A DNA stretch of 64,000 nt from DASQFQ01 sp038238015 (lineage in GTDB: Bacteria > Actinomycetota > Thermoleophilia > Solirubrobacterales > Solirubrobacteraceae): positions 1 to 64,000 of the forward strand of contig JBBRYA010000006.1 of NCBI GenBank assembly GCA_038238015.1, in the 5' to 3' direction. Positions 1 to 7,724 of the stretch are shown here, piece by piece (the first letter of the stretch is position 1; each line of letters starts with the position of its first letter). Position numbers and translations under genes: made by a program. Below the pieces are notes generated by a model. That model worked only from the letters and a program-made list of their open reading frames with translations, was not told the origin of the DNA and did no database searches.

Positions 1-18
1 AGACGACTGAACAGAACT

Positions 19-58
19 CTCAGGCCTACAGACCTGAGCCCCGGCCCGGCTTCGCCGG
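19..58. terminator. Two small hairpins at the left edge, possible terminator
   Basis: CTCAGG at 19-24 pairs with CCTGAG at 33-38. CCGGC at 46-50 pairs with GCCGG at 54-58 around a TTC loop. There is no T-tract. They lie just inside the presumed insertion-sequence end and may terminate its transcript. Function is inferred from shape only. Confidence 0.25.
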
Positions 59-80
59 CCCGGCATCCATCTCCAGATCA

Positions 81-141
81 TCAAACCGGGGGGTCACTTT
101 TCAACCGGCGCAGGTGGTCCACATTTCAACCGGCCTTGACA
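81..141. mobile_element. Right end of an IS21-like insertion sequence (rest off the left edge)
   Basis: The motif TTTCAACCGGC occurs at 99-109 and 124-134, with a weaker copy (TCAAACCGGG) at 81-90. Read inward from 141 on the minus strand, the end is TGTCAAGGCCGG followed by GTTGAAA. Terminal TG plus repeated transposase-binding motifs near the end is the layout of IS21-family ends. The istA/istB genes would lie left of the window. No second end or target duplication can be seen here, so the family call rests on remembered end sequences. Confidence 0.5.
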
Positions 142-250
142 ACCGCCCGCGACAAGCGGTGAAGCTGTGTTGAGCCAACGCCACAACCGCCGCGCTGACG
201 ATCCTTGGCCGTTGCTCGCTTCCGACCCCCGGAACGCTGCGTAGCCCATC

Positions 251-1054
251 ATGCCGTTCCCTTCGCGGTCGTACGTCGTCTACGTCGATGACTCAGGGAG
301 CGAGAAGGTCGGCTGGCTCTGGAGCGGTCTCGCCCTACCCCTCGACTTGTGGACGGAGTACCTCGGGCGCTGGCTCTCTTTCCGGCGCTGGCTCTACAAC
401 CAGCACGCAATCCCGGCCAGTTTCGAGCTACACGCCCAAGCGTGGCTCGCCGTCGAACCCGTGAAGCAAACCGCTGGCGACCAACTCGCGTTGGCGGTCC
501 AAGCACCTGGTGGGCTGCCTGAAATCCTTTCGCGCGGCAAAGACGAGCGACGCTCGCGCTTCGAGGTCTTCGAAAAGGGCTTGAAGACGATCGGCACGTT
601 CACGGAGGCGCGCCTCTTCACGACGTTCACGCCGTCATCGACGGGCGAAGCTAAGTTCGCGCTGTACGACGACCTTCTGTGTTTTGTCGAAGACTTCCTC
701 GCAGCCGAACGTGGCCACGCGACGTTTCTTGTGGACGGTGGCCACGACAGCGGAGGACACCTTCGCGCGGCGCACCGCGCACTACTCATCAAGAGCCGGC
801 GAGTCATCGAGGACGCTGGGCTGCGCCGATCCTCGGACAGCCAGCTGCTTCAGATGGCGGACGTCTGCGCGCACGCGGCCTTCCAGAGCATCCAGGACAA
901 GCCGACACTCGACGTGAAGTTCCGCCGCCACTACGAGAAGACGCTCGATCGGGTCATCGCGCGCCCGTTCGGAGTAGCTGAGGGACGCTGCATCCGGGGC
1001 CACGACTACGCGGCCGACCAAACGGGTTGCCCGAGCGAACGGGCCGAGCCTTAA
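251..1054 (+). CDS. DUF3800 domain protein
   Basis: A 267-residue protein. It opens with a YVDDSG motif (residues 10-15), like the YxDESG start of DUF3800, and ends with the family's DSQLLQMADVCAHAAF segment (about 196-211) after a VDGG stretch. DUF3800 proteins have a predicted RNase H-like fold with conserved acidic residues and are common in mobile and defence-rich regions, but have no settled activity. The gene stands alone between the IS end and a hairpin 5 nt after its stop, so it is probably a separate transcript from the sigma/ParB/SNF2 operon. The ATG at 251 has no strong ribosome-binding site. The family call is fairly safe; its role is unknown. Confidence 0.75.
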   Translation: MPFPSRSYVVYVDDSGSEKVGWLWSGLALPLDLWTEYLGRWLSFRRWLYNQHAIPASFELHAQAWLAVEPVKQTAGDQLALAVQAPGGLPEILSRGKDERRSRFEVFEKGLKTIGTFTEARLFTTFTPSSTGEAKFALYDDLLCFVEDFLAAERGHATFLVDGGHDSGGHLRAAHRALLIKSRRVIEDAGLRRSSDSQLLQMADVCAHAAFQSIQDKPTLDVKFRRHYEKTLDRVIARPFGVAEGRCIRGHDYAADQTGCPSERAEP

Positions 1055-1058
1055 AACA

Positions 1059-1084
1059 ACAAGCCCCGGTCTCCCAGGGCTTGT
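1059..1084 (+). terminator. Hairpin terminator after the DUF3800 gene
   Basis: ACAAGCCC at 1059-1066 pairs perfectly with GGGCTTGT at 1077-1084 around a 10-nt loop, starting 5 nt after the TAA stop. No long T-tract follows, as is usual in high-GC actinobacteria. The following 230 nt (1085-1316) contain no convincing gene and presumably hold the promoter of the next operon. Confidence 0.5.
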
Positions 1085-1316
1085 CTCCATATGGACCACC
1101 GTTTCGCCTGTGCAGACGGGTGGCCCACGAACCACTGTACCACTGTCTCGCGATGGCGCCAAGCGGCCAATTAGGGCATCCGAGCATCGGCATCGTACGC
1201 GCCTACGTTTCCACTGCAAGCCGCTGCCCAGACGTGGGAGAGGATCCTTCGGGGTGTTTCGGCACAAAGTTTTATGAGAGTTGTCACAAACAGCGCGCTG
1301 GGAGACTCATCCCCCC

Positions 1317-1925
1317 ATGCGGCGAGACAAAGCCTCGGACAAGACGCTCGTGGACCTGATCGAGGCGATGGTCCGGGATCGCTTCCTCGACGGAGTGACG
1401 CGACTACTCGAGGTCAGGTTCCGCGCGTCAGACCTGGTGCTCTACGAAGACGCCGTCGCCGAGGCCGTTAAGAAGCTGCTGGAGGCTGGGGAGCGCCGAG
1501 AAATCCGCGATCCACGCGCGTACCTGACCACGATCGCGATCAACGAGATGCACGGGGCTCTTCGTCGCGCTGCGATCGAAATTCTCCCCGATGCCCCGGA
1601 CGAGGGCGACGAAGAACGGTTCGACGCGCACCGCGTCGACGCGGACGATCGGCCCACGGAAGACGCTGCGGTCGGCCGTCTGGTCTACGAGTACGTGACC
1701 GGGCTGGTCCGTGCATGGGAGACCGAGAAGCTACGCACGACGACCCTGCTCGTCCTCGAAGGAGCGTTCGTCGGCGAACCGCTCTCGGGTCGTGAATTGA
1801 CTGAGCGGCTCTCCGACATTCTCGGAGAAGACATCGAAGAGGACACCGCACGCCAACTTCGCAAGCGAGGACTCGACCGGCTTCGCAAGCAACTGGGCTC
1901 GGAGGGGTTCGACATCCATGACTGA
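1317..1925 (+). CDS. Sigma-70/ECF-like protein, first gene of the candidate defence operon
   Basis: About 202 residues from the ATG at 1317; an in-frame TTG at 1281 would add 12. GGAG at 1301-1304 could serve the ATG. Residues 40-85 resemble sigma region 2: an acidic YEDAVAEAV helix, then RDPRAYLTTIAINEM and LRR, like the N-P-R-A-Y-L...N...LRR pattern of ECF factors. The C-terminal 65 residues (LRTTTLLVL to LRKRGLDRLRKQL) resemble a region-4 helix-turn-helix. The gene overlaps the next by 8 nt, so it is translated with the ParB/SNF2 genes. It could be a real sigma factor for the island or a DNA-binding protein that reuses the fold. No anti-sigma gene is adjacent. Confidence 0.6.
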   Translation: MRRDKASDKTLVDLIEAMVRDRFLDGVTRLLEVRFRASDLVLYEDAVAEAVKKLLEAGERREIRDPRAYLTTIAINEMHGALRRAAIEILPDAPDEGDEERFDAHRVDADDRPTEDAAVGRLVYEYVTGLVRAWETEKLRTTTLLVLEGAFVGEPLSGRELTERLSDILGEDIEEDTARQLRKRGLDRLRKQLGSEGFDIHD

Positions 1926-3435
1926 TCGGAGCGACATGACGAACGGCAAGGCCAAGCTCCCCGCGGGAGAGCTTCAGGAGCTGCTCGACCTTTCCGCCGA
2001 CTACGGGGAGGCGGTGGCGACCGCTGTACAGGCGGCGCTCGATGAGCCGCTCGATACCACACGTGCGACTCGGCTCTACACGCGTGTCTTGCATCTCCTG
2101 CGTGGCTCCGGCGGCGGCGGGTTGTCCGCGGCAGATCGCGCTCGCATCGCAGAGGAAGTGCGTGCCGAGGTCGCGACGATCGTCGCGTCAGTGCCACGCC
2201 CGACTACCCGCGGGACACTAAAGTTCGTCGAGTGGAACGGGCTCGAGGAGCGGCCGGTGCTTCCGGTCCCGACGTTCAACGACAAGCCGATCCCAATGCA
2301 GGAGGGCTACGTCTTGGTCGACGACCTCAAGCTCTGGGCCGGCAACCACCGCCTCGAACTCCACGTCGCCGAGTTTCGCGAGCGGAATAACCGCGAGCCC
2401 TCCGACGACGAGCTGGTCAAGCTCATGCAGGGTGCGATCCACCTGCCGAGCCTCGGCAAGACGGACCCGTTCAAGCTTTCCCCGCTGGCAGAGAGCATCG
2501 CCCGCAAGGGCGTCGAGCGTCCTCCGATCGTGACTCACGACGGTGTTCCTAAGGACGGCAATCGGCGCATTGCGGCGTCGCTCCTCGTGCTACACGGCAA
2601 AGACTTCACCGACGAGCAGAAGGAACGGGCGCGGCACATCCGCGTGTGGCGGGCCCCGATGGGCACGACCGATGACCAGTTCGATGCCGTCGTCGTGGCG
2701 CTGAACTTCGAGAGCGACCACAAGGAGGAGTGGGCCGAGTACATCAAGGCCCGCCTGGTAGTCGAACAGTACGACGCTCGCCGCGAGGCACTACGCGGTC
2801 GCGTCACGACCGCGGACATCAAGCGGATCAAGACTGACGTCGCGAAGCGGTTCGGGATCAAGCTCCCGCGGGTCACTCGATACATCGAGATGGTCAGGTG
2901 GGCCGAAGACTTCGAAGCGTTCCACGTGACGGGCGGCAGGGATCCAGCCGAGGTGCGTTACAAGACCGACGAGCACTTCCAGTGGTTCTACGAGATCGAC
3001 GCTGGCAAAGGCGAGGAGAAGCTCACCCGCAAGCTGGACACCGACGACCAGCTCAAGAAGATCGTCTACGAGATGATGTTCGACCTTCTTGACAGCGGCG
3101 CGCAGGTACGCAATCTGCATCAGGTCATCGCCGACGCTGACGCAGCGCAGATGCTCACTAAGGCCTACGAGATGATGCACAGTGCGCCCGAGGACGCACT
3201 GGAACTCGTCGACGAATCCATCGCCCTCGCCAAGCGCAAGAGCGTGAAGCGTCGCTCGGTGGGCTTCGACCAGTTTCTCAAGACAATGGTGGATCGCTTC
3301 GGTGCCACGCCTCCCGACCAATGGAATCACGTCGACTCCCAGCTCCTGCTCGATGTCAAGAGGGTCTTCCAAGCACAGCTCGGGGCAATCGAGGGGCAAA
3401 TCGCGATGCGCGCCAGCGGCGAGCCCGTCGAGTGA
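1918..3435 (+). CDS. ParB/sulfiredoxin-fold (ParB-like) protein
   Basis: A 505-residue protein. The centre (about 185-225) carries a ParB-type signature: LAESIARKGVERPPIV followed by a DGN-R-R motif near residues 212-217, as in ParB/Srx nucleotidase or nuclease domains. The N-terminal 100 residues are predicted helical and the C-terminal half is long and charged, with no family I recognise. It is much longer than a typical chromosomal ParB, has no ParA partner, and sits between a sigma-like gene and an SNF2 helicase. A role in DNA modification or restriction is therefore more likely than partition. Its start overlaps the upstream gene by 8 nt; its TGA overlaps the GTG of the helicase gene. 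Confidence 0.65.
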   Translation: MTDRSDMTNGKAKLPAGELQELLDLSADYGEAVATAVQAALDEPLDTTRATRLYTRVLHLLRGSGGGGLSAADRARIAEEVRAEVATIVASVPRPTTRGTLKFVEWNGLEERPVLPVPTFNDKPIPMQEGYVLVDDLKLWAGNHRLELHVAEFRERNNREPSDDELVKLMQGAIHLPSLGKTDPFKLSPLAESIARKGVERPPIVTHDGVPKDGNRRIAASLLVLHGKDFTDEQKERARHIRVWRAPMGTTDDQFDAVVVALNFESDHKEEWAEYIKARLVVEQYDARREALRGRVTTADIKRIKTDVAKRFGIKLPRVTRYIEMVRWAEDFEAFHVTGGRDPAEVRYKTDEHFQWFYEIDAGKGEEKLTRKLDTDDQLKKIVYEMMFDLLDSGAQVRNLHQVIADADAAQMLTKAYEMMHSAPEDALELVDESIALAKRKSVKRRSVGFDQFLKTMVDRFGATPPDQWNHVDSQLLLDVKRVFQAQLGAIEGQIAMRASGEPVE

Positions 3436-5177
3436 CCATCGCAGCCGAGGTACGGGTTTCCTCCGACGGGCGCGGACTGGAGATCGTCCCGCGAGCGGCA
3501 TCCAGAGACGACCTCGAGCGACAGCTGCTGAAGGAAGTACCTCCCGTGGCCACGCGCCGCATCGGCCAGCGTTTGTTAACCGACTTCGCGGCTGGTTGGC
3601 AACTCACCCGAGTCGCCGGCATCGACCTGATCTGGTCACAAGATGCAGACCGCGCGGTACTCAATCGCCACCGGGTGCAGCATGTCTCAGAGTCTGTCCT
3701 CGCTGAGGCGAGCCGCCTGCAGGCTGCGGGTGTGGTTGCCGCTCGCGACGCGCTCGCCGATGCGCCGCAGGCCATCGAGCGGCTTGATGACCATCAGCTC
3801 GTCAACGTGGCCGTAATGACCATCCGGGACGCGTGGGGTGCCTGCATCTTCGATGAGCAGGGCACCGGAAAGACGGTCACCGTCATCTCGGCGTTCGACG
3901 TACTCGTCGAACGCAATCTGGCTGATGTCCTGCTCGTCGTCGCACCGAAGTCGATGGTCGCCGAATGGGCTATCGAATTCCGCCGCTTCACCGGGGATCT
4001 CTACAAGGTGTCGATCGCCCAGGGCAATCGACGTGAAAAGGCGCAAGCGCTCCACGTAGGAGCCGACGTGGTGGTGACCAATTACGAGGGCGCGCTCGCA
4101 CTCCGCGACGATCTCCGCCTGCTCACTGGCCGCTGCCGGGTGGTCCTAGCAGTTGACGAGTCGTACAACGTCAAGAACCCGGAAGCTGCGCGTACAGCCG
4201 CACTCGCCGACCTCCGCGAGTGGTGTGCGCGATGTTTCGTGCTGTGCGGGACGCCGGCACCAAACGGGTCGCGGGATCTTGTCTCCCAGTTCGATCTCGT
4301 TGACTTCGGGCTGACGTTCGGCGACGTCCGCTTCGATGAAGATTCGTCGGCTCAGCGCGACGCTATACGAGGCGCGATGGACAGCCGCGGGCTCTTCACG
4401 CGGAACCTGAAGGCCGCAGTCCTGCCGGACCTGCCTTCCCGTAAGTACAGCGAGATAGAACTCGAGATGGAGCCGGAGCAGCACAAGCTTTACACGTCGG
4501 CGCTCGACAGCCTCGTTGACGAGCTCCGCGCGACGTCCGACGACCATTTTCGCCGTGAGTTCGCATCCTTTCTCGCACGTCGCAACGCCCTCCTTCGCAT
4601 CTGCTCCAACCCCGCTTCGGTCACGGCTGGATACAACGAGGTCCCGGCGAAGCTCCTCGCGCTCGACGAGATGCTCCCCGGGTACGTCCGGAGAGGCGAG
4701 AAGGTGGTCCTCTGGTCGTTCTACAGAACCAGCCTCGACGCACTCGCTGCTCGGTACGCCCACTTGGGCCTCGTTCGTGTGGACGGCAGCGTGACCGACG
4801 TTGGAGAGCGGCGTGACGCCGTCAGACGCTTCCAAGACGACACCGACATTTCGATCTTTCTGGGCAATCCTGCCGCGGCGGGAGCGGGGTTGACCCTGCA
4901 CAGTGCCCGAATCGCGGTCTACGAGTCCCTGTCCAACCAAGCAGCCCACTTCATGCAGAGCCTCGACCGAATCCACCGGCGTGGCCAGAAACAAGCTGTC
5001 GAGTACGTCGTGCTGCTTTGCCGCGACACGATCGAACAGACCGAGTACCAACGATTGCTGGACAAGACAGACGCACAAGCTGACGTCCTCGGCGATCCCT
5101 CACCCACCCGGCCGACAAGGCAGCTTGTTCTGGGCGAGCTGCTCGACGCGCAGCGCCTGCTGCGCCACGAGGAATGA
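3432..5177 (+). CDS. SNF2-family DNA helicase/translocase
   Basis: About 581 residues from the GTG at 3432, chosen because it forms a GTGA overlap with the ParB-like gene. Superfamily 2 SNF2 motifs are visible in order: motif I DEQGTGKT (141-148), motif II VDESYNVKN (DES in place of DEAH), motif III LCGTPAPNG, and in the second RecA lobe AGAGLTL and the diagnostic QSLDRIHRRGQ (motif VI). SNF2 enzymes translocate on duplex DNA by ATP hydrolysis. In prokaryotic defence loci they pair with methyltransferases and nucleases. No accessory domains are seen beyond about 120 residues at the N terminus. The next gene overlaps by ATGA. Family assignment is secure; DNA target and partner proteins are inferred from context. 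Confidence 0.9.
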   Translation: MTIAAEVRVSSDGRGLEIVPRAASRDDLERQLLKEVPPVATRRIGQRLLTDFAAGWQLTRVAGIDLIWSQDADRAVLNRHRVQHVSESVLAEASRLQAAGVVAARDALADAPQAIERLDDHQLVNVAVMTIRDAWGACIFDEQGTGKTVTVISAFDVLVERNLADVLLVVAPKSMVAEWAIEFRRFTGDLYKVSIAQGNRREKAQALHVGADVVVTNYEGALALRDDLRLLTGRCRVVLAVDESYNVKNPEAARTAALADLREWCARCFVLCGTPAPNGSRDLVSQFDLVDFGLTFGDVRFDEDSSAQRDAIRGAMDSRGLFTRNLKAAVLPDLPSRKYSEIELEMEPEQHKLYTSALDSLVDELRATSDDHFRREFASFLARRNALLRICSNPASVTAGYNEVPAKLLALDEMLPGYVRRGEKVVLWSFYRTSLDALAARYAHLGLVRVDGSVTDVGERRDAVRRFQDDTDISIFLGNPAAAGAGLTLHSARIAVYESLSNQAAHFMQSLDRIHRRGQKQAVEYVVLLCRDTIEQTEYQRLLDKTDAQADVLGDPSPTRPTRQLVLGELLDAQRLLRHEE

Positions 5178-5641
5178 GCGCTCCGACGCCGATTCACGAG
5201 GATCGCGCTCGGGCTCTCGAGTCGCTCGCTGATCTAGCCGGCTTCACGAACGAACTCGCTTGGGAGGCGTCGCTCCTCCCGGACGTGCTGCGGTTCAGCT
5301 CACGCCACCGCGCGCTCTTCGTCGGCGACGCTAAGGCCACCGAGACGGCCGGAGCTACGGCAACCTTCGATCGATTGGCGCGATACGTCGGGGCGGCCGC
5401 GCCCGTACTCGATACGGGCTCGGGCCTCTGGATGGTTGTGGCCCACGGCCGCCCTAACGAGGCTGACGCGTGGGCCGACACGTTGCGGCGCGCGCTACTC
5501 GGTAGTCGCATCCCCGCATCGCGTGTCGCCGCTCAGGTGCTCGACGCCGACCTCGCCATCGCCTGGGCGTGGGTCTCGACGCATGCACCGTGTGACGCTG
5601 GGCCGACGTCCATCATGGGGAGTAGCGTGGCCAGCATCTAG
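5174..5641 (+). CDS. Small protein with PD-(D/E)XK nuclease-like signature
   Basis: A 155-residue protein overlapping the helicase stop by ATGA. After a helical stretch with Glu27 and Glu31 it reads LLPDVLRF, then about 8 residues later ALFVGDAKATET. Asp37, Asp52 and Lys54 fit the E...PD...(D/E)xK metal-binding core of restriction-type nucleases, where the DxK strand follows the PD strand by 10-20 residues. The remaining 100 residues look alpha/beta with no recognised family. If right, this is the cleaving subunit of the locus. The signature is short and could be chance, so the nuclease call is a prediction. Confidence 0.5.
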   Translation: MSAPTPIHEDRARALESLADLAGFTNELAWEASLLPDVLRFSSRHRALFVGDAKATETAGATATFDRLARYVGAAAPVLDTGSGLWMVVAHGRPNEADAWADTLRRALLGSRIPASRVAAQVLDADLAIAWAWVSTHAPCDAGPTSIMGSSVASI

Positions 5642-5651
5642 CAGCGCTGAT

Positions 5652-5702
5652 ACAGACTGAACTGTCAGGCCCCTGCGGTACTGTCGGGCACATGCTCGAC
5701 AG
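5652..5702. promoter_or_regulatory. Inverted repeats around the methyltransferase-Vsr start
   Basis: CTGTCG at 5681-5686 and CGACAG at 5697-5702 form a perfect 6+6 inverted repeat spanning the start codon at 5692. A second element has ACAG at 5652-5655 facing CTGT at 5662-5665. ACTGTC recurs at 5661-5666 and 5680-5685, a 19-bp period of about two helical turns. This looks like an operator for timing methyltransferase expression. The regulator is unknown; it could be the methyltransferase itself or the sigma-like protein. Confidence 0.4.
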
Positions 5703-7365
5703 GTCGAATTCTGCCCCAACGCAGCCTCTACGCGCCATTGACCTGTTCTGTGGTGCAGGCGGGCTCACGCAGGGACTTCGTGACGCCGGCTACGACGTTG
5801 TCCTTGCCATCGACAAGGACAAGGATTCCTGCCTCACCTACGAGCAGAATCACCCTGACACGCACGTTGTGTGCCGTTCGATCGCCGAGATGACCGTCGA
5901 CGAGATTGCTGAGCTCGCAGGAGGTCCAGTTGACATCATCGTGGGCGGGCCGAGCTGCCAGACCTTTAGCACGGCAGGGCGAAAGAACGGCTGGGTCCGC
6001 AAGGGCGATCCTAGGACGAACTTGTGGAAGCAGATGCTCGAAGTCGTCGAGAGGCTCGAGCCAAAGGCGTTCCTGCTCGAGAATGTGCCCGGACTCATGT
6101 ACTGGAAGAAGGGCGAGTTCGGAGCGACGATCCTCGATGAGTTCGAGAAGCTCGACTACCAGGTATCCAAAGAGATCCTGCTCGCCGCTGACTACGGTGT
6201 CCCGCAACGTCGACGGCGGCTGTTCCTGGTCGGGCTCAAAGGCTCGGGTCGGTTCACGTTCCCCGAACCGACCCATCTCGGCGGCTGGCGCCGAGACATG
6301 CTCAGCTTGTGGGAGGCCCGTCGCCAGGAGCGGGGCCTCCACCGTCATATCCGCACTTGGGAAACGATCGGCGACCTTCCCCCTGCCGGCACCGGGGGTG
6401 AACCGCGCCTCACCGACGCCCGGCGACTCACGCCCATAGCACGGAGCCTGCGAAACAAGGGCCCGATCACCGAGCACGAACCCTTGCCCATCGCGGCCGA
6501 CCTCCTCGAACTGATCGAACACGTACCGCAGGGCGGTACCTGGCGCGATATTCCCCGTCACCTTCTCCCCGACCGCTATCGAGGGATGAGACGAACGGAC
6601 AGCACCAATCTCCTCGCCCGGCTCGATCCGGACCTTCCCGCCTACACGATCACGACGCAGTTCGACAACGTTACAGCGGGATGTTTTACGCATCCATACG
6701 AAGACCGTCCTCTCACGATCCGGGAAGCAGCGCGGCTCCAGACGTTCCCAGACTCCTACACGTTCGTTGGCGGTACTGCTCCCAAGTGCCGTCAAGTAGG
6801 CAACGCCGTCCCTCCGCTACTCGCCCACATCCTGGGATCCGCGATCGCGAAGGCGGTTCTCGGTGAAGAAGCAGAACACCTTCACCCCGCACCGGTCCCT
6901 ATGCGACCCGCCAAGACCATTCCCGCTCCACCACCGACGGACCGCCGTACGAGGGACCGAATGCGCCGACAAAAAAAGGTGGATACAAAGCCGGAGATAC
7001 TTATCCGCCGGGAGCTGTACGCCCGGGGGCTGCGTTATCGCGTAGACAAGGCGCCGCTCGCCGACTCGAATCGTCGCGCTGACCTGGTGTTCTCCAAAGA
7101 GCGAGTGGCTGTGTTCGTCCACGGTTGCTTCTGGCATGGCTGTCCGGAGCATTCCCGTGCGACGAAGTCCAACACGAAGTGGTGGGCCGACAAGATCGCG
7201 GCGAACAAGAAGCGCGACGCTGAAACCGCGGCGGAACTTCAGCGGTGCGGCTGGCTCGTGGCCCAGATCTGGGAGCACGAGCCACCTGCAGAAGCGGCTG
7301 AGCGGATCGCCGGGGTTCTGGAAAACCGCGCTCCCCTGAACGGCGCTCTCAAGCAGTCCGCTTAG
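5692..7365 (+). CDS. Cytosine-5 DNA methyltransferase fused to Vsr endonuclease
   Basis: A 557-residue fusion. Residues 14-400 are a C5 methyltransferase: motif I DLFCGAGG (17-24), motif IV GGPSCQTFS with catalytic Cys89 (Ser replaces the usual second Pro), motif VI ENV, motif VIII QRRRRLFLVG, the target-recognition region, then RLQTFP and motif X VGNAVPP. A Pro-rich linker (about 405-420) leads to a complete Vsr domain of about 130 residues: TRDRMRRQKKVDTKPE, RRADLVF, FVHGCFWHGCPEH and a final IWEHE. Vsr nicks T:G mismatches left by deamination of 5-methylcytosine, so the two activities naturally go together but are usually separate genes. It lies 50 bp after the nuclease-like gene with its own inverted repeats. 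It may be the modification arm of the locus or act alone. Confidence 0.95.
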   Translation: MLDRSNSAPTQPLRAIDLFCGAGGLTQGLRDAGYDVVLAIDKDKDSCLTYEQNHPDTHVVCRSIAEMTVDEIAELAGGPVDIIVGGPSCQTFSTAGRKNGWVRKGDPRTNLWKQMLEVVERLEPKAFLLENVPGLMYWKKGEFGATILDEFEKLDYQVSKEILLAADYGVPQRRRRLFLVGLKGSGRFTFPEPTHLGGWRRDMLSLWEARRQERGLHRHIRTWETIGDLPPAGTGGEPRLTDARRLTPIARSLRNKGPITEHEPLPIAADLLELIEHVPQGGTWRDIPRHLLPDRYRGMRRTDSTNLLARLDPDLPAYTITTQFDNVTAGCFTHPYEDRPLTIREAARLQTFPDSYTFVGGTAPKCRQVGNAVPPLLAHILGSAIAKAVLGEEAEHLHPAPVPMRPAKTIPAPPPTDRRTRDRMRRQKKVDTKPEILIRRELYARGLRYRVDKAPLADSNRRADLVFSKERVAVFVHGCFWHGCPEHSRATKSNTKWWADKIAANKKRDAETAAELQRCGWLVAQIWEHEPPAEAAERIAGVLENRAPLNGALKQSA

Positions 7366-7372
7366 CCAAACG

Positions 7373-7396
7373 TGATTGGGCACGAGTGCCCAATCA
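7373..7396 (+). terminator. Perfect 11-bp hairpin terminator after dcm-vsr
   Basis: TGATTGGGCAC at 7373-7383 pairs perfectly with GTGCCCAATCA at 7386-7396 around a 2-nt formal loop, 7 nt after the TAG stop. This is the strongest terminator-like hairpin I found in the window and closes the island's last gene. A T-tract is absent. Confidence 0.7.
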
Positions 7397-7507
7397 GTCT
7401 GAAATCGCCAGGAATCCGACTCCGCGAGCGATCCGCCGCACCCCGCGAGACCACCCGCAAATCAGAACAAACGCCCCTGCTCCGGCGTCTGCTCCCCCTC
7501 CCCCTCA

Positions 7508-7555
7508 TCGCGCTTCACACGCGAGAGGTCGCAGGTTCGAAACCCGCCGCGCCCA
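7508..7555 (+). pseudogene. 3' half of a tRNA gene: probable attachment-site copy at the island boundary
   Basis: The sequence reads as a tRNA from the anticodon arm onward: stem TCGCG (7508-7512), loop, stem CGCGA, a short variable loop, T-arm GCAGG-TTCGAAA-CCCGC, acceptor strand CGCGCCC and discriminator A (7555). The D-arm and 5' acceptor strand are missing; upstream is C-rich and unrelated. A lone tRNA 3' half is what tyrosine integrases leave at the distal end of an inserted element. The intact tRNA (5' end GGGCGCG expected) should lie left of the window. The anticodon is ambiguous, with CAC (Val) the most natural reading. One T-stem pair is mismatched. Confidence 0.7.
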
Positions 7556-7724
7556 TGTTCTGAACGCCCAGCTATTGCGAGGGACGCCTGGGGCCGGCAC
7601 TTAGTGGCCTCCTCCTCCGCGCGGGTTCTTTCTTTCTGTCAGGTGTCGGGAGCTGTCGCGTGTGCCGCGCTTCGCCCGCCCGGTAGGGAGACGGGCACCG
7701 CAAACCAAAGAGGAGTAGGTAGAC

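Noticed and set aside
7372..7563. ORF ending in REVAGSKPAAP.
   Set aside because: This peptide is the translation of a tRNA 3' end, not a protein gene; the segment was annotated as the attachment-site tRNA fragment.
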